Source: Arctopsyche grandis
Lineage: Eukaryota > Arthropoda > Insecta > Trichoptera > Hydropsychidae
Length of the DNA stretch: 64,000 bases
Assembly: GCF_051622035.1 (NCBI RefSeq)
Contig: NC_135362.1
Location: forward strand, 10,915,501 to 10,979,500
Reading direction: 5' to 3'
Of the stretch, positions 15,421-34,755 are shown piece by piece. The translations under genes and the position numbers were made by a program. The first letter of the stretch is position 1, and the number at the start of each line of letters is the position of its first letter. The notes under the pieces were generated by a model that searched no databases, was not told where the DNA came from, and was given only the letters and a program-made list of their open reading frames with translations.

Positions 15421-17574
15421 CCAGCTTACAGACGACGCACATATAAAATATATCTATATATTATACAATCGCAATAAAATGTAATGACAGGTCGGGAAAA
15501 TTTGTCGTGCGGGTGTACGTAAACGATCGGAAAAGCGGACGTTCGACTCGAATACAAATTTTATTGGCTCATTTGCGAGCTTTCCCGGGAAAACGATACA
15601 AATACGCTACACCTTTACAATCAATTTTGGTATTTTTATCAATTCATACACCCAAATCATGTACAATCGAAAAGCTCAAAATAATAAAATAGCAATTGAA
15701 ATATAAAGCTATTCTCGTCCTGCATTATTGGGGGTTTCATAAACCAAAACAACTCGTACTAATTATTGCTCAACTTAAAAGATACTTATTCCTTCTTTGG
15801 AATTATCTTGAAAACCATGTATGTAAAATATTTTATATGCACAAATTCTATCCATAGTCAATTCAATATCATCTAAAGTTACGGTGATACCAGGGTTACC
15901 GAGAGGAATCCCGGGCCATGGGGCAAAATTACTAGAATGATCTTATAGATATATTTTTAATATACGAAAAATCAGAACTTTCGTTCAGAATTTTGAATCA
16001 GAAGTTTTGTTCAGAATTCGTATACCGGAAGTAATATTTTTTTTTTAAAACAATATTTCATTATTTTATTTTGACCTTTTAAATAATTTTTATTTTCTTG
16101 ATATTTAATATGTATAATAATTATAGTGATTTTAAGTAATAAAAAAAATTCGAACAAAACCGACAACCGGAAGTAAAACTTTTGTCTTGTGTAAATTTCC
16201 CTATATTTGCGCTCAATTTGTATCGAAAATGCTTTCATAAACAGTATGTGTGATCGTGTTAAATTATCGAATTTTGTTTTGTGACCTTCTTATATTCTTC
16301 AAATACATAGATAAAGTCATGGGTTGGTCACATCCTAATTTTTTTAAATAATTTAATAAGTGATATGATATAACAGGTACGATTTCAAATGGACACAAAG
16401 AATGCGTGGACCACAAATTAATTAAAATTATGCATTTAATAAATATTATACATGAATTTTTATGTAGAATAATATAAAATATCAATATCGGTCAGTTGGG
16501 CGTCTCTACTCGGGGCACTGGAACTTTACCCCCCCCCCCCCCTCTCGTCGGCCCCGGGTTATCCTACTCACATTTACTGTATTTTCTCAAAGCCAAATTT
16601 GTCATCAAATACTAAATAGAAAACCTCCAGCAGCGATAAAAAAAATTACCGGTTCAAGGACGAATTCCCAAATAATGTTACAAGGTTAAATGAAAAACAC
16701 AACGGAGTAGTCGATGCAAATACATTAAAATGAACTCATTCGTATTCCACACTTTTCCCGAAACAAATGGATAGTACGAAGGTACATTATCCTCGTGCCC
16801 ACTCACACAAATTGAATTTACGACGAAAACGGTCTTAATTAAATTCAGTTGATTGCATTTTAATAATGCTCAAATTACGACGATAAATCATTCTAATTAA
16901 TCAAACGCACACCACCCCTAGTACAAGAGAGGGCTACTTACCCCGATATTAATAAATAAATTTTTACAGTAGTACACAGGCGATAAGGGAAATTTTAATT
17001 GAAAAATATACATATACATACATAAAGATGCACATCCGAGAGGCAAGATCGCCTGGTAAGATAAGAAAAGAGATCTCGGATCAATTTTCAATTGAAATTA
17101 GTGATGTGATGATTAGTGATGAAATTAGTGCACGCTCGGAAACCTTCGAAAAAACCATTACTTTATGAAAACTTATGAAAAACCGATTAGAGAGGTCGAA
17201 ATATCACGAAAATTGAACGACATCGGATTGGCGACAAGTCATATTTTCTGATGAGTCGAAATTTAACCTGACTAATAAAATAAATGAACTAACTAAATAA
17301 AATTAAAATTTTACGCTCAACTGTGTTTTTTCATTCAAAATTTTATTCAACTGTGGAGACTGCGTTTGGTCATAAAAACCGGCTCAGACTAAAATTCCTT
17401 ACCTTTATTTTGTTGTTTCTTTTCTTAACTATTGTCGTTAAAATAAAGCACTATGATATAATCTACCATTTTAATGACTTTGGGTGTTTATTTTATTTAA
17501 GATCACTGAAATTTCACGCAAAATCACATTTTTCTATGGTGTTCCGGTTTCCGAAACCGCGACTGTACATATGT
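14665..17574. other. Non-coding AT-rich sequence
   Basis: No gene recognised. A long TATGTA microsatellite lies at 15383-15420 and a poly-C run at 16529-16542. The segment 16500-16560 (GGGGCACTGG... poly-C ...GGCCCCGGG) resembles a transposon terminus, but no partner was found. Confidence 0.5.
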
Positions 17575-17924
17575 ATTGTTGGTTCGTAACTTTGTAAACA
17601 AGTCAAAATTTCCATGACGACGTGGGGACGGGGGACGGGCCTTCGCCCCCGGGGTGCACCGGGGGCGAAGGCCCAGGAGGGCGCCAGGGGCGAAGGCCCG
17701 GAGTGCGCAAGGGTCGAAGCCCCGGGGTGCACCGGGGGCGAAGGCCTGGGGCGCGCCAGGGGCGAATCCGTGACGTTAAATTTAATAAAACAAAAACAAA
17801 TGAATATTCAAATACATAAATTTGAATAAAACAAAACTATTCAAATAAATTGTTTACTATGAGATTGGCTATTTTTAAGCGTTTTATATTACAAATACCG
17901 AGCAAAGCCGAGTAAAACAACTAG
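17575..17924 (+). mobile_element. Non-autonomous Helitron, copy C, 5'-truncated
   Basis: The 3' end is intact: ACCGAGCAAAGCCGAGTAAA followed by ACAACTAG (17917-17924), then T. The 5' part aligns to the interior of copy B (CTTTGTAAACAAGTCAAA) but lacks the TCTAATATATAATTTCG start. The GC-rich module (about 17635-17765) is expanded into several GGGGCGAAGGCCC-like units, a short minisatellite. Open frames across it are compositional artefacts. Confidence 0.7.
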
Positions 17925-18299
17925 TTTATTATAATATCAACCTTTGATTTAAAAAAAATAGCTTATGTAACGCTGTTAAAAAACGATAGATCATAAACGC
18001 CGTTTGCGGTATTACATTATGACTCAACGATATTCTAATCGCATTTGAATATGATAAATTGTGTCATACATGGAATTAAAAAAAAAATTAAAAGATACGA
18101 TATCTAAATACATATGTTTGTATATTTTAAAACAATCGCCGACGCATTTTTTGTGCGAAATTAATGCATATTACCTTATGTAATGTAGATTCCCATATAC
18201 ATACGTATACATATGAAGTAATACCATTCGATAGTTATAAAAGTGTATATGTATGTACATAAATAAATATATATGTATAATATTATATTTGAATTTGAT
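17925..18299. other. Non-coding AT-rich sequence
   Basis: Nothing recognised except TACATA-type microsatellites near 18190-18275. Confidence 0.5.
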
Positions 18300-18650
18300 T
18301 CGAGATAGGCGCCAAGTCGTCGCGACGCCCCTCTCGGAAATCTTTACGACGACAGCATCTTCGCCGACGACCTAGACAAGGCCGTAACCCGCAACTTTGG
18401 AGACGTCCGATAAAACCGGAAGAGGTCAAGATGGCTGTCGGCATTTCGTGACATCGAAATGTCGCCGGTCGTGTAACCTTTTACATTACGCGAAAATACG
18501 AAATTCAGCGATCGCGGCGAATAAGGTTCCGTTTCTATTAAAGGAAAACCTTCATTGCGGGCCGGTCGTTGTATAATTTTACGATTGACATGGAGTTACA
18601 TCCGCTGAAAAATCATTAGTCATTCCGGATCGCTACTGACACGATGGTTG
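18300..18650. promoter_or_regulatory. GC-rich island, possible regulatory element
   Basis: A sharp GC-rich block in AT-rich DNA with repeated CGACGAC/GCCGACGACC motifs. It contains AAGATGGC (18428-18435), the core bound by YY1/Pleiohomeotic, near several GCCGxCG strings. No sustained open frame with splice signals. Possible enhancer or Polycomb-response-type element, judged from composition and motif only. Confidence 0.25.
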
Positions 18651-20776
18651 GGTGATGTAAAATTGAGATAAAACAAATCTAGTATGGTATGAATACGTAA
18701 GATGAAAAATTAGCTTCATAAATAAATGTACGTAGAAAAAAGTCACCAAGATTGGGGTGTAATTTTTCCGCTGTATTTAGCAGTAGAAATACCAGCATTT
18801 CTATTTCATAAAGAGTTATTTGTTTCATCATTGCTACCATTGCTTTGTGAACAATGGTTAATATGTATGTACACATTTAACATTGAATGCAATACTACAG
18901 ACTGGCTACAAATCAGCCAACTTACTATTTTTTAATAAAAACTATGTACATACAATATATGTTATGTATATGTATGTAAACTTGCTATGCAAGAAATAAT
19001 GCGCTAACTCAATATAAGCTCTACTTCAAAAAATTGAAAATACCCATTATTGACATGCACTAAAAAGTTGCGTAAATGTTTTCATGTAACAATATTAGTC
19101 AAAATATAAGGAAATCTTTAATTTCATATAAATCAGTAGGAAAGGTTTTTCATCTCGGAAAAATCGTTTAAATGTAAAAGCATGAAAACTTATTTTACGT
19201 CATCACAGTGAGAAGATACATATGTCATAAATCTCCAAAGAGTGCAAGTATCAAAAAACAAACAATAACAACACTCGTTTAAGATTATCTACAGAATTGA
19301 CTAAATTGATTGCTAATGCGTTTATGCACGTGTAAAAGAAAACCACACACTACGGAGAAAAACCCATCACATTTGCATAGAATTCAAAGTGTTGTAAGCT
19401 ATGCTTCCGTATTTTCAGGTAAAAGTAAAATGCCGTTCGTGCTCAGATCGAACGTAACGAATGGCCTCATCTGAAAAGGGTTTGCCACTTTGGCTATTTT
19501 CTTTTTGATGCACCCCGCTTTTCCTTACCTAGATAAGCGTACCGCAAACGTTTTCCTTCCTTTCAAAGAGCAAAATCAACGTTAGATACACCGCACATAC
19601 ATACAAACATATACATATGTAGAGCTCCAGTAATTCGCCATTTCTATGTAGAGTCACGTCCGTCGATTTTTTCACTTAGCAATTCATCTCTTAAAAATTT
19701 ATCGACGATTCGCCGATTGTAATGTACATTGTTAACACTCAATACCTATACATATACTTTTATACGTAAATCCAACATAAAAAAAGCAAAAAGTCTGCGT
19801 TAAATAAAGATAGTATCGTAGTATCGATTCCATTAAGTGTAAGTACACATTGACCCTATTATGTATAGTACCGATTTTTATCGAATCACTGTGAAAAAGA
19901 AAAATTAAAAAAAAAACCTCCCCCATCGAAACACATTACGGTTAAATACGATCGGGTTTTGAATTGATCGAACATTTACAGTATGTATGTACGTATACAT
20001 ATACTATGTATATCGATTGAGAACTATCGAGTCACAAATGTGTGTAGTCAATCCATTACTAAAATTTCACTTCATGTACACAACTAATTGACGCTGTGAA
20101 AACGTTCCCGTGTGGGTTGAACGTGCACACCGAAACTCAGTTACGATTTAAACATGCCACCATTTTAACCGGGATTCACTTATGTACATATATATATATA
20201 TTGTAACCATCTCAGTATTTGTCCCATATAAAATAAATAAATAAATATCGTAACATTGCCCAGGTGATTGCTTTTGCTAATAAAATTTTATGTTAAGCTT
20301 AAATCAACTTCCATAGTAATGAGACGGTTCGGTAAACAATGAATAGAAAAAAAATGAATTATGACCGAAAAAAACTATGCAAATTTGAACTCGACTCGCA
20401 ATATAGAAAAAAAACGGTATCGAAAATTGAAACAATATGATGAAAGTAAGCTGCAAAACCAGTTTAATTCATAAAATAGCATATAGCTACATACATACAT
20501 AGTATGTACATATGTATGTACTGTATGTATGTAGTATGGCAGTGGTTTTAATGTGCGACGACTAGAAGATTTTGCTGCGGCCAACAACCCATGAAAAGTA
20601 TGAGAGTGGGAATTGACTGTACTTTTGGATGAAATCTAGTTTTCTATGTAAAAAATATATTTATTTTTTTATAAATACACCGATGAAAAATTCGGTGCGT
20701 CTTCGAAATACTTCGATAAAACCACTGATTTCATAGTAACATAATATCTGCCGAAGCTATGCAATACATAAATATC
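18651..20776. other. Non-coding AT-rich sequence
   Basis: No gene recognised. TACATA/TATGTA microsatellites lie near 18840-18980, 19590-19620, 19980-20015 and 20480-20535. Confidence 0.5.
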
Positions 20777-21045
20777 ATAGCTTGGCGATTAATGCTAACC
20801 ACCGAGAGGTTGGCGGGTTCGATCCCGTAGGTTGACCTCGATTCAAAAGAGATTATTAGAGAGTACCAGTTTATACAGAGTTGATTATGTAGTGCTGTTG
20901 GTCAGACTGTCGTTTGTGACTCCAAGTCTATCGTTTCCTATCACATTTGCCAATTTATCTAATTTCATTGTTGAAACGGTTCCTTGTCAAATTAGCAAAA
21001 ACCATCCTACCCACTGTCACCAATATTTGAATGATTTGAAAAAAT
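20777..21045 (+). mobile_element. tRNA-derived SINE, family 1
   Basis: A tRNA-like head carries a Pol III B box (GGTTCGATCCC, 20816-20826). The body has the family signatures GTTGACCTCGATT, GTAGTGCTG, TTGGTCAGACTG, TTTGTGACTCCAAG and GTTGAAACGGTTCC. The tail ends AACCATCCTACCCACTGTC. Other copies sit at 31171, 37700 (-), 47100, 56254 (-), 57695 and 58685. The copy is non-coding. Confidence 0.85.
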
Positions 21046-24000
21046 TATGACCTATAAATTTATATAATATATGTATGTAAAAGTTTAACACCATAGGTGT
21101 GGCTCAGGGGCAACCCGAATAAGGCATCGCACGAATATACATATGTACATACGAACATATACACAACATTGGTCCAACAGTTATGCTGCCTTTCCCAAAG
21201 TATAAATTAATAAACCCATAAATAGTTCTAATGTAAAATCTTTAACGAAAATTTTACTGTCGTATTTTATTATTTTGCTTCGCAACTAATTATTATAAAA
21301 TACAGCTTTCGGTTGCGAAATGTAAAGCATGTGGAGTATGAAAACATAATACGTACATTCGAATGCACAAAGTTGAACGTGTAGTACAATTATAAAACAA
21401 GTATAATCGGGGTTCTTATAGGTGAATATTCCGCAAAGAAGTAATATAACTTTGTTATACATAAGTTGTAAAAAAGTTTGAATCTGTCATACGAGACTCG
21501 AAGATGAACCCGAGAATTCGTGAATTATTCACGAAGCACACTAACTTTTTCCTTTCGCCGCGCAGATAAGAAAATCTCTATAGAGCTTGATTTCAGTTTG
21601 AATTATTATAAATACTTGTTAGAACGTCGAACGCGACGCGTCCAAGCATAAAGTAATATATAATCTCTTAAAATGTGTATCTCAACGCAAAACCATTTAA
21701 ATAATATATCTATTATATAATAAGCAATAAACATCAAATAAGCCAGATGGGTATTTAGATATTCATTCAAAGAAAAGAAAACACAATACGTTTTATTTTC
21801 CAGGGTTATAAATAAATACAATGTGCCGCACATTTTTCGACCGACGGGAACTTTCGTCGAAAACTTTCGCTAATAACTTGCGCCGGAAACTTTATCTTTA
21901 ATTTTTTTCCTAAACTTTTCTCCTTTGTGTCGTAACTTTTATCCGAAGCTTTCCGTGCCCCCCAACTTCACCGGTTCATGAAATTTGCACGGAGTTGGCG
22001 TAATTTTTTTCGCATTAACGCACATGTTTTATTAAAGTTTTCCGCGGAATAAATTACAAAACGCATTACGGAAAACCCAAATTCGTATCAAACCGCAAAA
22101 ATCGGATATGGAGGTGGGCGCGTGCCGACACAACCAGCTCCGGTGAGGATCGCTAAACATGGAAGACCACCGACGAATGAAAAAATAGTATCATTATTAC
22201 AAACGGCCGACGTTTATTATTATATACGAAAAAAAAGCCGTTCGACCATAAATAATATGGGTCATAATTGAGCGCATAACCATAATCAACTTGAATTATG
22301 AACATTTTATTAATATTATATAAAAATACACCTGACAAAAATTTGTTTATGTTATAATTATAATATGTAATATATTGCAAATCGAAATCCGAGACTTAAA
22401 AATGTTAATATAACATTTGACATCATCAAATTAGCATAAAAATGAAAATTAAATATGACTTATTCCTGTTGAATTTTTTACGAATAGAAATTTTTGCTTG
22501 AATAAATTCGAGTTTATAAAATAGTATAAAATACACGCGAAGTCGATTTACATTCAAGATTCTCATTTTCCGCGCGATTGCCTTTCATTCGGTGGAAGTC
22601 AAGCAGAAGATCAAGATTTTCCCAAAAAAAAAATCTTTAGAGATAAATACATTTAAGTGACTCGCATATTTAAAAAACACGAAACACGCCTATGTATAAA
22701 GATTTTATTTGCGAAAATTTAAATCTTTATTACAAATTAAATTGGTCATAATAAACTTATACATATTAGCAAAGATATATATGTATGTAAATAGGTATAA
22801 TGAAATACGTATCCTGGAAGTAAATTTTTTACAAACCTATGGTTTTTCTGAGTAAAGACTTAATTAAATTTCAGTTATGAGGAGTTATAAATTTCAGTTA
22901 TGAGGAGTTATAAATTTCAGTTATATACTACCAATATATGTATGAACAATATATTATATTTAAAATGATTACTTTATACATGTGTATATTATACGTTGAT
23001 CAATAATTCAAGGTAGTCTAATATAACCCCATCAATCTACACAACATAGGATCAACACCAAATACGTTTTCAAATATGTGCACAAAAATTACCTTAATCC
23101 GAGTTCAATCACACATTCTATGCGATTATCGATTGGCTACTTGATCAAAATCAAAATATGATACATACATATACAACTAGCAATGTTTCACCATCGACAG
23201 CATGGTCATTATGACGTGTAATATTGAACCTCATAAAATGTATCTAGCGATCATTGCCCGATATATGTGAGAGAGGGCACAACCATAAAAAAGGGGTGCT
23301 CCGGAAGAAGGATGTGCAGGGGGAGGCTGGGGGTGCCTTTAATATGTTCGCTTCGGTTGTAACGGCCCATTTTGGCTGCGATGCGAATAAAATATATCCA
23401 CTTTTTGCACACGAGGCCCTCTTCTCGATATATGTATGTACGTACATATGTATGTATATACATAAATACGCAAGTTTGTATGTTTGTATACGATACCTGC
23501 ACATGTGCGTATTATATATGTACGTATGTAAGTACATATGTATATTAGTTTAAGTATGTCGACTATTCCGTTGCACTCAATCATAAGTCCTCCTCAGCAT
23601 GGTGCTGTTACGGCGAGAGAGCCTGAGAAATCGTGAAGCTTTTATTGCACAATTTCTGCAAAGAACGAAAGCGCATATTCAAACCAAACTCGCATAGGTG
23701 ATCATACTCAAGTACATACATTCATACATACCTTCTTATATGATTCGCAAAAGTGTTCCTTTGCGAAAAGACGTCGAGCTTTTTCGGATAAAGTGCTTGA
23801 AACTTCGCATGTTCACGTGTTATACTAATATCACCTATGTAAATTTCAAATGTACCTACATATGTATTATAAGAATCTTGATAAACTAGGTTTCGTTCGT
23901 AGAATTTAATAATTCAATGTTCAAGATGAAAGTTTTAACTTAAATAATAATACTATTAAACCAAATTTAGATTACGAGTCAAAAATACTCATTTTCTCTG

Positions 24001-25185
24001 ATTTTATCGTATTATACGATTTGTTTTATTTTTATTTGTGAGTTTTTGGATATCAAAAAATATAGTCGATTGGTAAAACTCATTTCAATTATAAATCATT
24101 TTAAATTTTCTATTAAGAATTCTTACACATACTTATATTAACATTAATATAACTACTAGTTTTATGCCTGTTGGAATTTCAACGGATGGTTTCGGATTGA
24201 TACATGATTTAAAATGAAGTTACAATATGAATAGTAATCATTAATCGGAATCGGAACTGAAACAGAATCGGTTATACCTATTAAATTATGCAATAAAAAA
24301 TAATAATAAAATTATAAAACATCGAGGTTGAAATTTAAGTATGTGTATATAATATGTAAGTTATCATCAATCTGCATAATAATACCAAAAATAAAATTAT
24401 GTATCCATTCATACATTGCTTGCGCATTTATCTCGAATTCCTCTGTCTCTTATCGGCAAAAAAGATTTATCATAAAAGATCATAAAAGTTCCGATTAATA
24501 AGTTAGCCGTAAAAACTATTATGCAAATTTAACTTTTATGTGCGAAGAAGTCAATAGTCAAACTTGTCCCCGAATCGTATTCTAAAAACCCCATCTCTTA
24601 AAAACCCTTTTTCACACTTACCTACTACATTTAAAAAAATAAAACTTTATTTAGTATTATCACAAATACTACGAAGCCCTACATATGCTAACGCAAATAT
24701 TAGGATTCCAATTTACAGAATCTGATTTTTTTTTGTTCAACAATCGAAAATTCCGAAACTACAATTTCTCATATTCTCATTCGCCAACTTAAACTCCATT
24801 GAAAAAAGAAACGACACAAAGAAGAAAAAAAAGATGAAAATAAAAAAAAGCGCTTTCACACTAAAAATAATCATACAATGCGAAAAGGGAAAAAGAAGTT
24901 CGAAAACCCTGAAAGGTGTGTCCACACAATCTCTCATCTGACGAGAGGTATGCGAGAGGCATTTACGATTCCACTCAGATTTATTTACATTTCGATAAGA
25001 AGAGTAGTAAAAACTTACACATACATATATGTATTACACTAAATTAAATAAGTAAATAGTTATATGGGAAGACACGTTATCCGATTTAACCGCTACGCAG
25101 ATACGTGAATGATTATTTATTACCAAAATTTATTGCTACCGTTCAGATATGATTCTTTGACCTTTATATAATAATAACATTTTAT

Positions 25186-25188
<3 letters not shown>
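21046..25188. other. Non-coding AT-rich sequence
   Basis: No gene recognised. A short tandem repeat is listed separately at 22866-22924. TACATA/TATGTA runs lie at 21138-21160, 23430-23460 and 23515-23545. The segment 23260-23400 is GC-balanced and may be conserved non-coding DNA. A-rich and T-rich tracts are frequent at 24720-24900. Confidence 0.5.
22866..22924. repeat. 23-bp tandem repeat, 2.6 copies
   Basis: The unit begins AAATTTCAGTTATGAGGAGT and is 23 bp long. Two full copies and 13 bp of a third are exact. Identity between units implies recent slippage. Confidence 0.9.

Positions 25189-25259
<71 letters not shown>
25189..25259. repeat. (AT)n microsatellite, about 70 bp
   Basis: An uninterrupted TA dinucleotide run following ACAATATATA. 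The Tyr-Ile frames over it are artefacts. Confidence 0.95.
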
Positions 25260-31170
<5,911 letters not shown>

Positions 31171-31385
31171 CGTTGCGTAATTACGTTAATGCTAACCACC
31201 AAAATATTCTCGGGTTCAAGTCCTGGGTTGACCTCAATTAATACGAATTCATTCGGAAATATTTCTGTAGTGCTGCTGGTCAGACTTGGATATTTGTGAC
31301 TCCTATCAGAGTTTGCCAATTTATCTGATTTCATTACTGAAACGGTTCCTCATCAAATTGAAAAAAACCATCCTACCCACTATTT
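31171..31385 (+). mobile_element. tRNA-derived SINE, family 1
   Basis: GTTAATGCTAACCACC, a B-box relative GGTTCAAGTCC, GGGTTGACCTCAATT, GTAGTGCTGCTGGTCAGACT, TTTGCCAATTTATCTGATTT and CATCCTACCCACT follow in the same order as in the other copies. The head is diverged: AAATATTC replaces GAGAGGTT. Confidence 0.85.
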
Positions 31386-33056
31386 CATCACTAGAGTTTG
31401 CGGTGGCGTTTTCCAGGAAAAAGGGTTGACTAATGTCAATTATTGTTTTCCTTTCAAGTTAGAGAGCAAAAAAAGGTAGACAATACAAAATTGACAATAG
31501 TGAACCCATTTTTTGTCCAAATAGAAACCGGCCGCCGTCCCTTAGTCATCAGTAGTCACCGGAGCCTGAGTGGGCCGTGTATTGTTCAAAGGTTGTAAAT
31601 GCATTGTTAAAGGTTTGCCGAACAATGGATAGCACTATGACTATCCTACCTCTAGTCATCAGTATTTGAATATGATTTCAAATTCAAAATGAGGAACGAA
31701 AATTTACCGAAATAGTCTAGTCATAATTGAATAAATGGACATCCCTAGTATAGAAAACGGCTACTATCGATTTATAGCCGCTACTGAATGAAATGCATAA
31801 ATTCAACTCGTAAAAATCTTCAATGCGTAGATACATACATATGTATATATGTAATATAGTACAAGTAATTTCCTGGAGTTCCGAGAAGAATGAGCACAAT
31901 CGACGTTCTCTTTTCTCCGGATAAGAGTGAAAATCGAACAAAGCGCTCCGTTTTGACCCCAAAAGTCAACCCCGAAGACAATTAGAAGATTACGCCAGAT
32001 AAATCCGCGATTGATCCGTGACATCATTTCCGTTCGCGTTTTTGCGATACGCGAGCGCAACCGCAGATCGGCAATGAGGCATATTAGCGAGGAGGAAAAT
32101 TTTTTTTCAAGGAAACGTTGTGTCCGCTCAAACAAGACGGATTCATCGGGTCGACAGGTGTTACAGCCGAGGTTCTGGGACTAATGAGTTAAGGATGAAA
32201 GGACTCAAAAACAACAAAAAAAATCAGATGCTCAAACGGCTCGTGAAAACCTGATTGAGAGCCGGTTTACGTGTGCACATACAATATTCCTCCTATATGC
32301 TCGGGCCGTATGACTGGCAAGCTTACTACACTCCAGAACCATGGGAGTACTTGCATATATGCATATGTACATATGTAGGTACTTTCACGCGAGCAAAATG
32401 ATCGATTCAAGTGCTACATACTGCTTGTGTTTTGTGTGTGTAGGTGAATTCGCTTGAAAATCATGCGAAATTGAGTATAAAGGACCTGTAATTTATTGGC
32501 AAAGTTGCTCCATAACCAGATATTCGAACGGCACCACTTAACGTTTAGCAAATTAAGAAGAGAGAACTTAGCGACGACCAAACCGATCAATTTGTCCATT
32601 CTGGCAACTTTGCAAATTTATTAGGCGAATTTGACGAACGTAAACCCACTTATTCAATGTGGTATAATTACCGCAAAGTGCGCCATAAATATAGATGTCC
32701 CATCGAATTTCGGCGAATTCGCCGAGATAAGATTTCTATTACCGAACTTGATTTATGTGATTTTATCTCGAGAGTAATTTTACAGTTATCGAGAGACTAA
32801 GAAATGAATCTGAACGAGTGTCTATGTCAGCGCAGTACATAAAATGCAAAGATGGACCGTAATATAAAAATTAAGAGGCAAAACATAAAAGAAAACTGCA
32901 TACATAGTTACGTAAATAATTTTAAAAAAAATCTCCCAAGAATATAAAATAAGAATATAAAATACCTATATACAAATAAGCCAATATATTTGACTCAGAA
33001 CAATTGTATGTGGATTATAATAATGTATCATATATGTATGTACATAAGAAATTTAA
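31386..33056. other. Non-coding sequence
   Basis: No gene recognised. ATCAGTATTTGAATATGATT at about 31658-31677 resembles the SINE tail at 21022-21041, perhaps a displaced fragment. A minus-strand frame at 31803-32135 is 110 codons long and ends in a TACATA repeat; no support as a gene. Confidence 0.4.
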
Positions 33057-33253
33057 GGCGAAAACACACCGAGTGTGAAAACACACTATTAGCTTTCTTT
33101 CGCAAAAAATTGAGCTAAAATTATTAGTCTTCAAATCGTTTTGAAACTTTGCCATTTTTTTAGATACTTTCAAACATGCGAAATAAACCCAACACTCCTA
33201 GCCCATATGGTACACAGTCCCAAAAATCACCCCCTGGAATGTTTTTAGTGATA

Positions 33254-34755
33254 CAGTACACTCTCGATTATCCGGGCTACTGCTGGGGAGGAAGGGCACA
33301 AATAAGTGAAAAACACAGATTATCCGAATCATTGAATTTTGACTTGGTTTCGAATACAATATCATATTTACAACACAAATTTTTGTTTCATAATTTTAAT
33401 ACTTATTATTTATTAAGAAAAACGCTCGTAGTTAAGCAGATAAGTGGCTGTTAGTAGTTAGTACTAGTGTTGTACCGTTTTATGACTAATTTAACCACTG
33501 GTATCTTCTTCAATTGTAGTGTCACTCACATTTTCTTCCTCTTGAGAAACAAAGGAAACGATATCTGCATCATCCATGCATTTACATAAAACCTAGATCG
33601 CTTAAATCATGATTGAGCCACTCCTCGATGTTTTCCTTATCCACGTTTTCAAAACATTTTAAATTTTCCAATAATCCACATATTTCAGATATATCATTTG
33701 CTTCATTCTCTTCAGAATCCACTAAATCTGTTTCCATGTCAGGAAGAATCATTCTCCATGATCGAACAAGTGTTGCTGGATTTACTTTTGAACAAGATTG
33801 TGTTTTGTGAAATTGATCAGGTTGTCATCTTCCTCAACTAGAGTTTTCAGAAGACTTTGACGATAAAGACGCTTCATTGATGATGATATAACCTTGGTCC
33901 GTGGGCTGAATCAAAGATATTACATTAGGGAACAAAAATTTTGTAACCATAAGTCCATCATTTGTTTTCAATGTCCTTTCGTTCGGATGATTATTTAATA
34001 ACAATACTACTCTTTATGGCAATCCCTTATTTTTTTTTTAATCTTGTACCTCTGGAACCCATTTCTTTTTTAATCAATCTTCAAAAATCTCCCTGTCCAT
34101 CCATGCTCCTTTCTGACTAAAATAATCAACGGGAAGATTTTTCATTTCAGTTCAAAAGACCTTAAAAGAACGAGGTATCTTTGCTTTTCCAATCATCAAA
34201 AGTTTCATTTCATGAGTTCCTGATGCGTTTCCGCAACACATGACAGTTATCCTTTCTTTGGACGATTTATTTACAGGAGCGGACTTATATCTCGTTGAAG
34301 CCAGCATTTTTGTCGGCAAGCACTTCCAGTACAGGCCGGTTTCATCTGCATTATAGATTTGATCGGGTTGCAAATTTTCTCTTCGCAAATATTCTCGAAA
34401 TTCGATGCAGAATTTATCAGTAATTGAAAATAATTAAACAGACGTATGTTTAATTACGAAAATTACAATAATTAAACAGACGAAAAAATCTGCTCTGAAT
34501 ACACGCACTTGTTACTTCTTCGCTGATCAAAAGCGACTGAAAGAATTAACGCAATAGCAAAAGACATTTAAAAAGGGAACGAAAAACTTTTGTGTGACAT
34601 AATTTGTTTCAAATAACACGCGTGTTTACGGTCGCAATCAATCGGTGCGTCTCATAATCATATAAAAAATAAAATAAAATAAATTATTAATATTTTTCAA
34701 GCACGGATAATCCGCAAACCGGATATTCCACGCCCGGATAATCGAGAGTATATTG
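33254..34755 (-). mobile_element. Tigger (pogo/Tc1-mariner) DNA transposon, inactive
   Basis: Inverted termini: CAGTACACTCTCGATTATCC at 33254, and its imperfect complement ending CGAGAGTATATTG at 34755. TA target duplications sit at 33252-33253 and 34756-34757. The 5' CAGT..., the TA duplication and the DDE transposase remnant identify the pogo/Tigger group. At about 1.5 kb it is shorter than autonomous Tiggers, and the N-terminal DNA-binding part of the transposase is missing. Confidence 0.92.
33820..34430 (-). pseudogene. Tigger-type DDE transposase remnant
   Basis: Minus-strand translation shows the DDE core of pogo/Tigger transposases. First comes REYLRRENLQPDQIYNADET, which holds the first catalytic Asp, then GLYWKCLP. 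A block follows (KNLPVDYFSQKGAWMDREIF) interrupted by in-frame stops. Next comes [10 protein letters not shown], where the family normally has LLxDN, so the second catalytic Asp is read as Asn. [18 protein letters not shown] keeps the third acidic site. Stops lie after KVF and after FED. The helix-turn-helix N-terminus is not detectable upstream. The gene cannot encode an active enzyme. Confidence 0.9.

Noticed and set aside
16529..16542. Telomere-like or origin-like poly-C run
   Set aside because: A simple homopolymer without (TTAGG)n or other telomeric pattern; similar short runs occur at 11854 and 49575.
17514..17829. Gly/Arg/Ala-rich frames of about 70 codons
   Set aside because: Artefact of the GGGGCGAAGGCCC minisatellite in the Helitron.
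20777..20850. Possible tRNA gene (B box GGTTCGATCCC)
   Set aside because: No cloverleaf could be built; the segment is the head of a SINE repeated elsewhere in the window.
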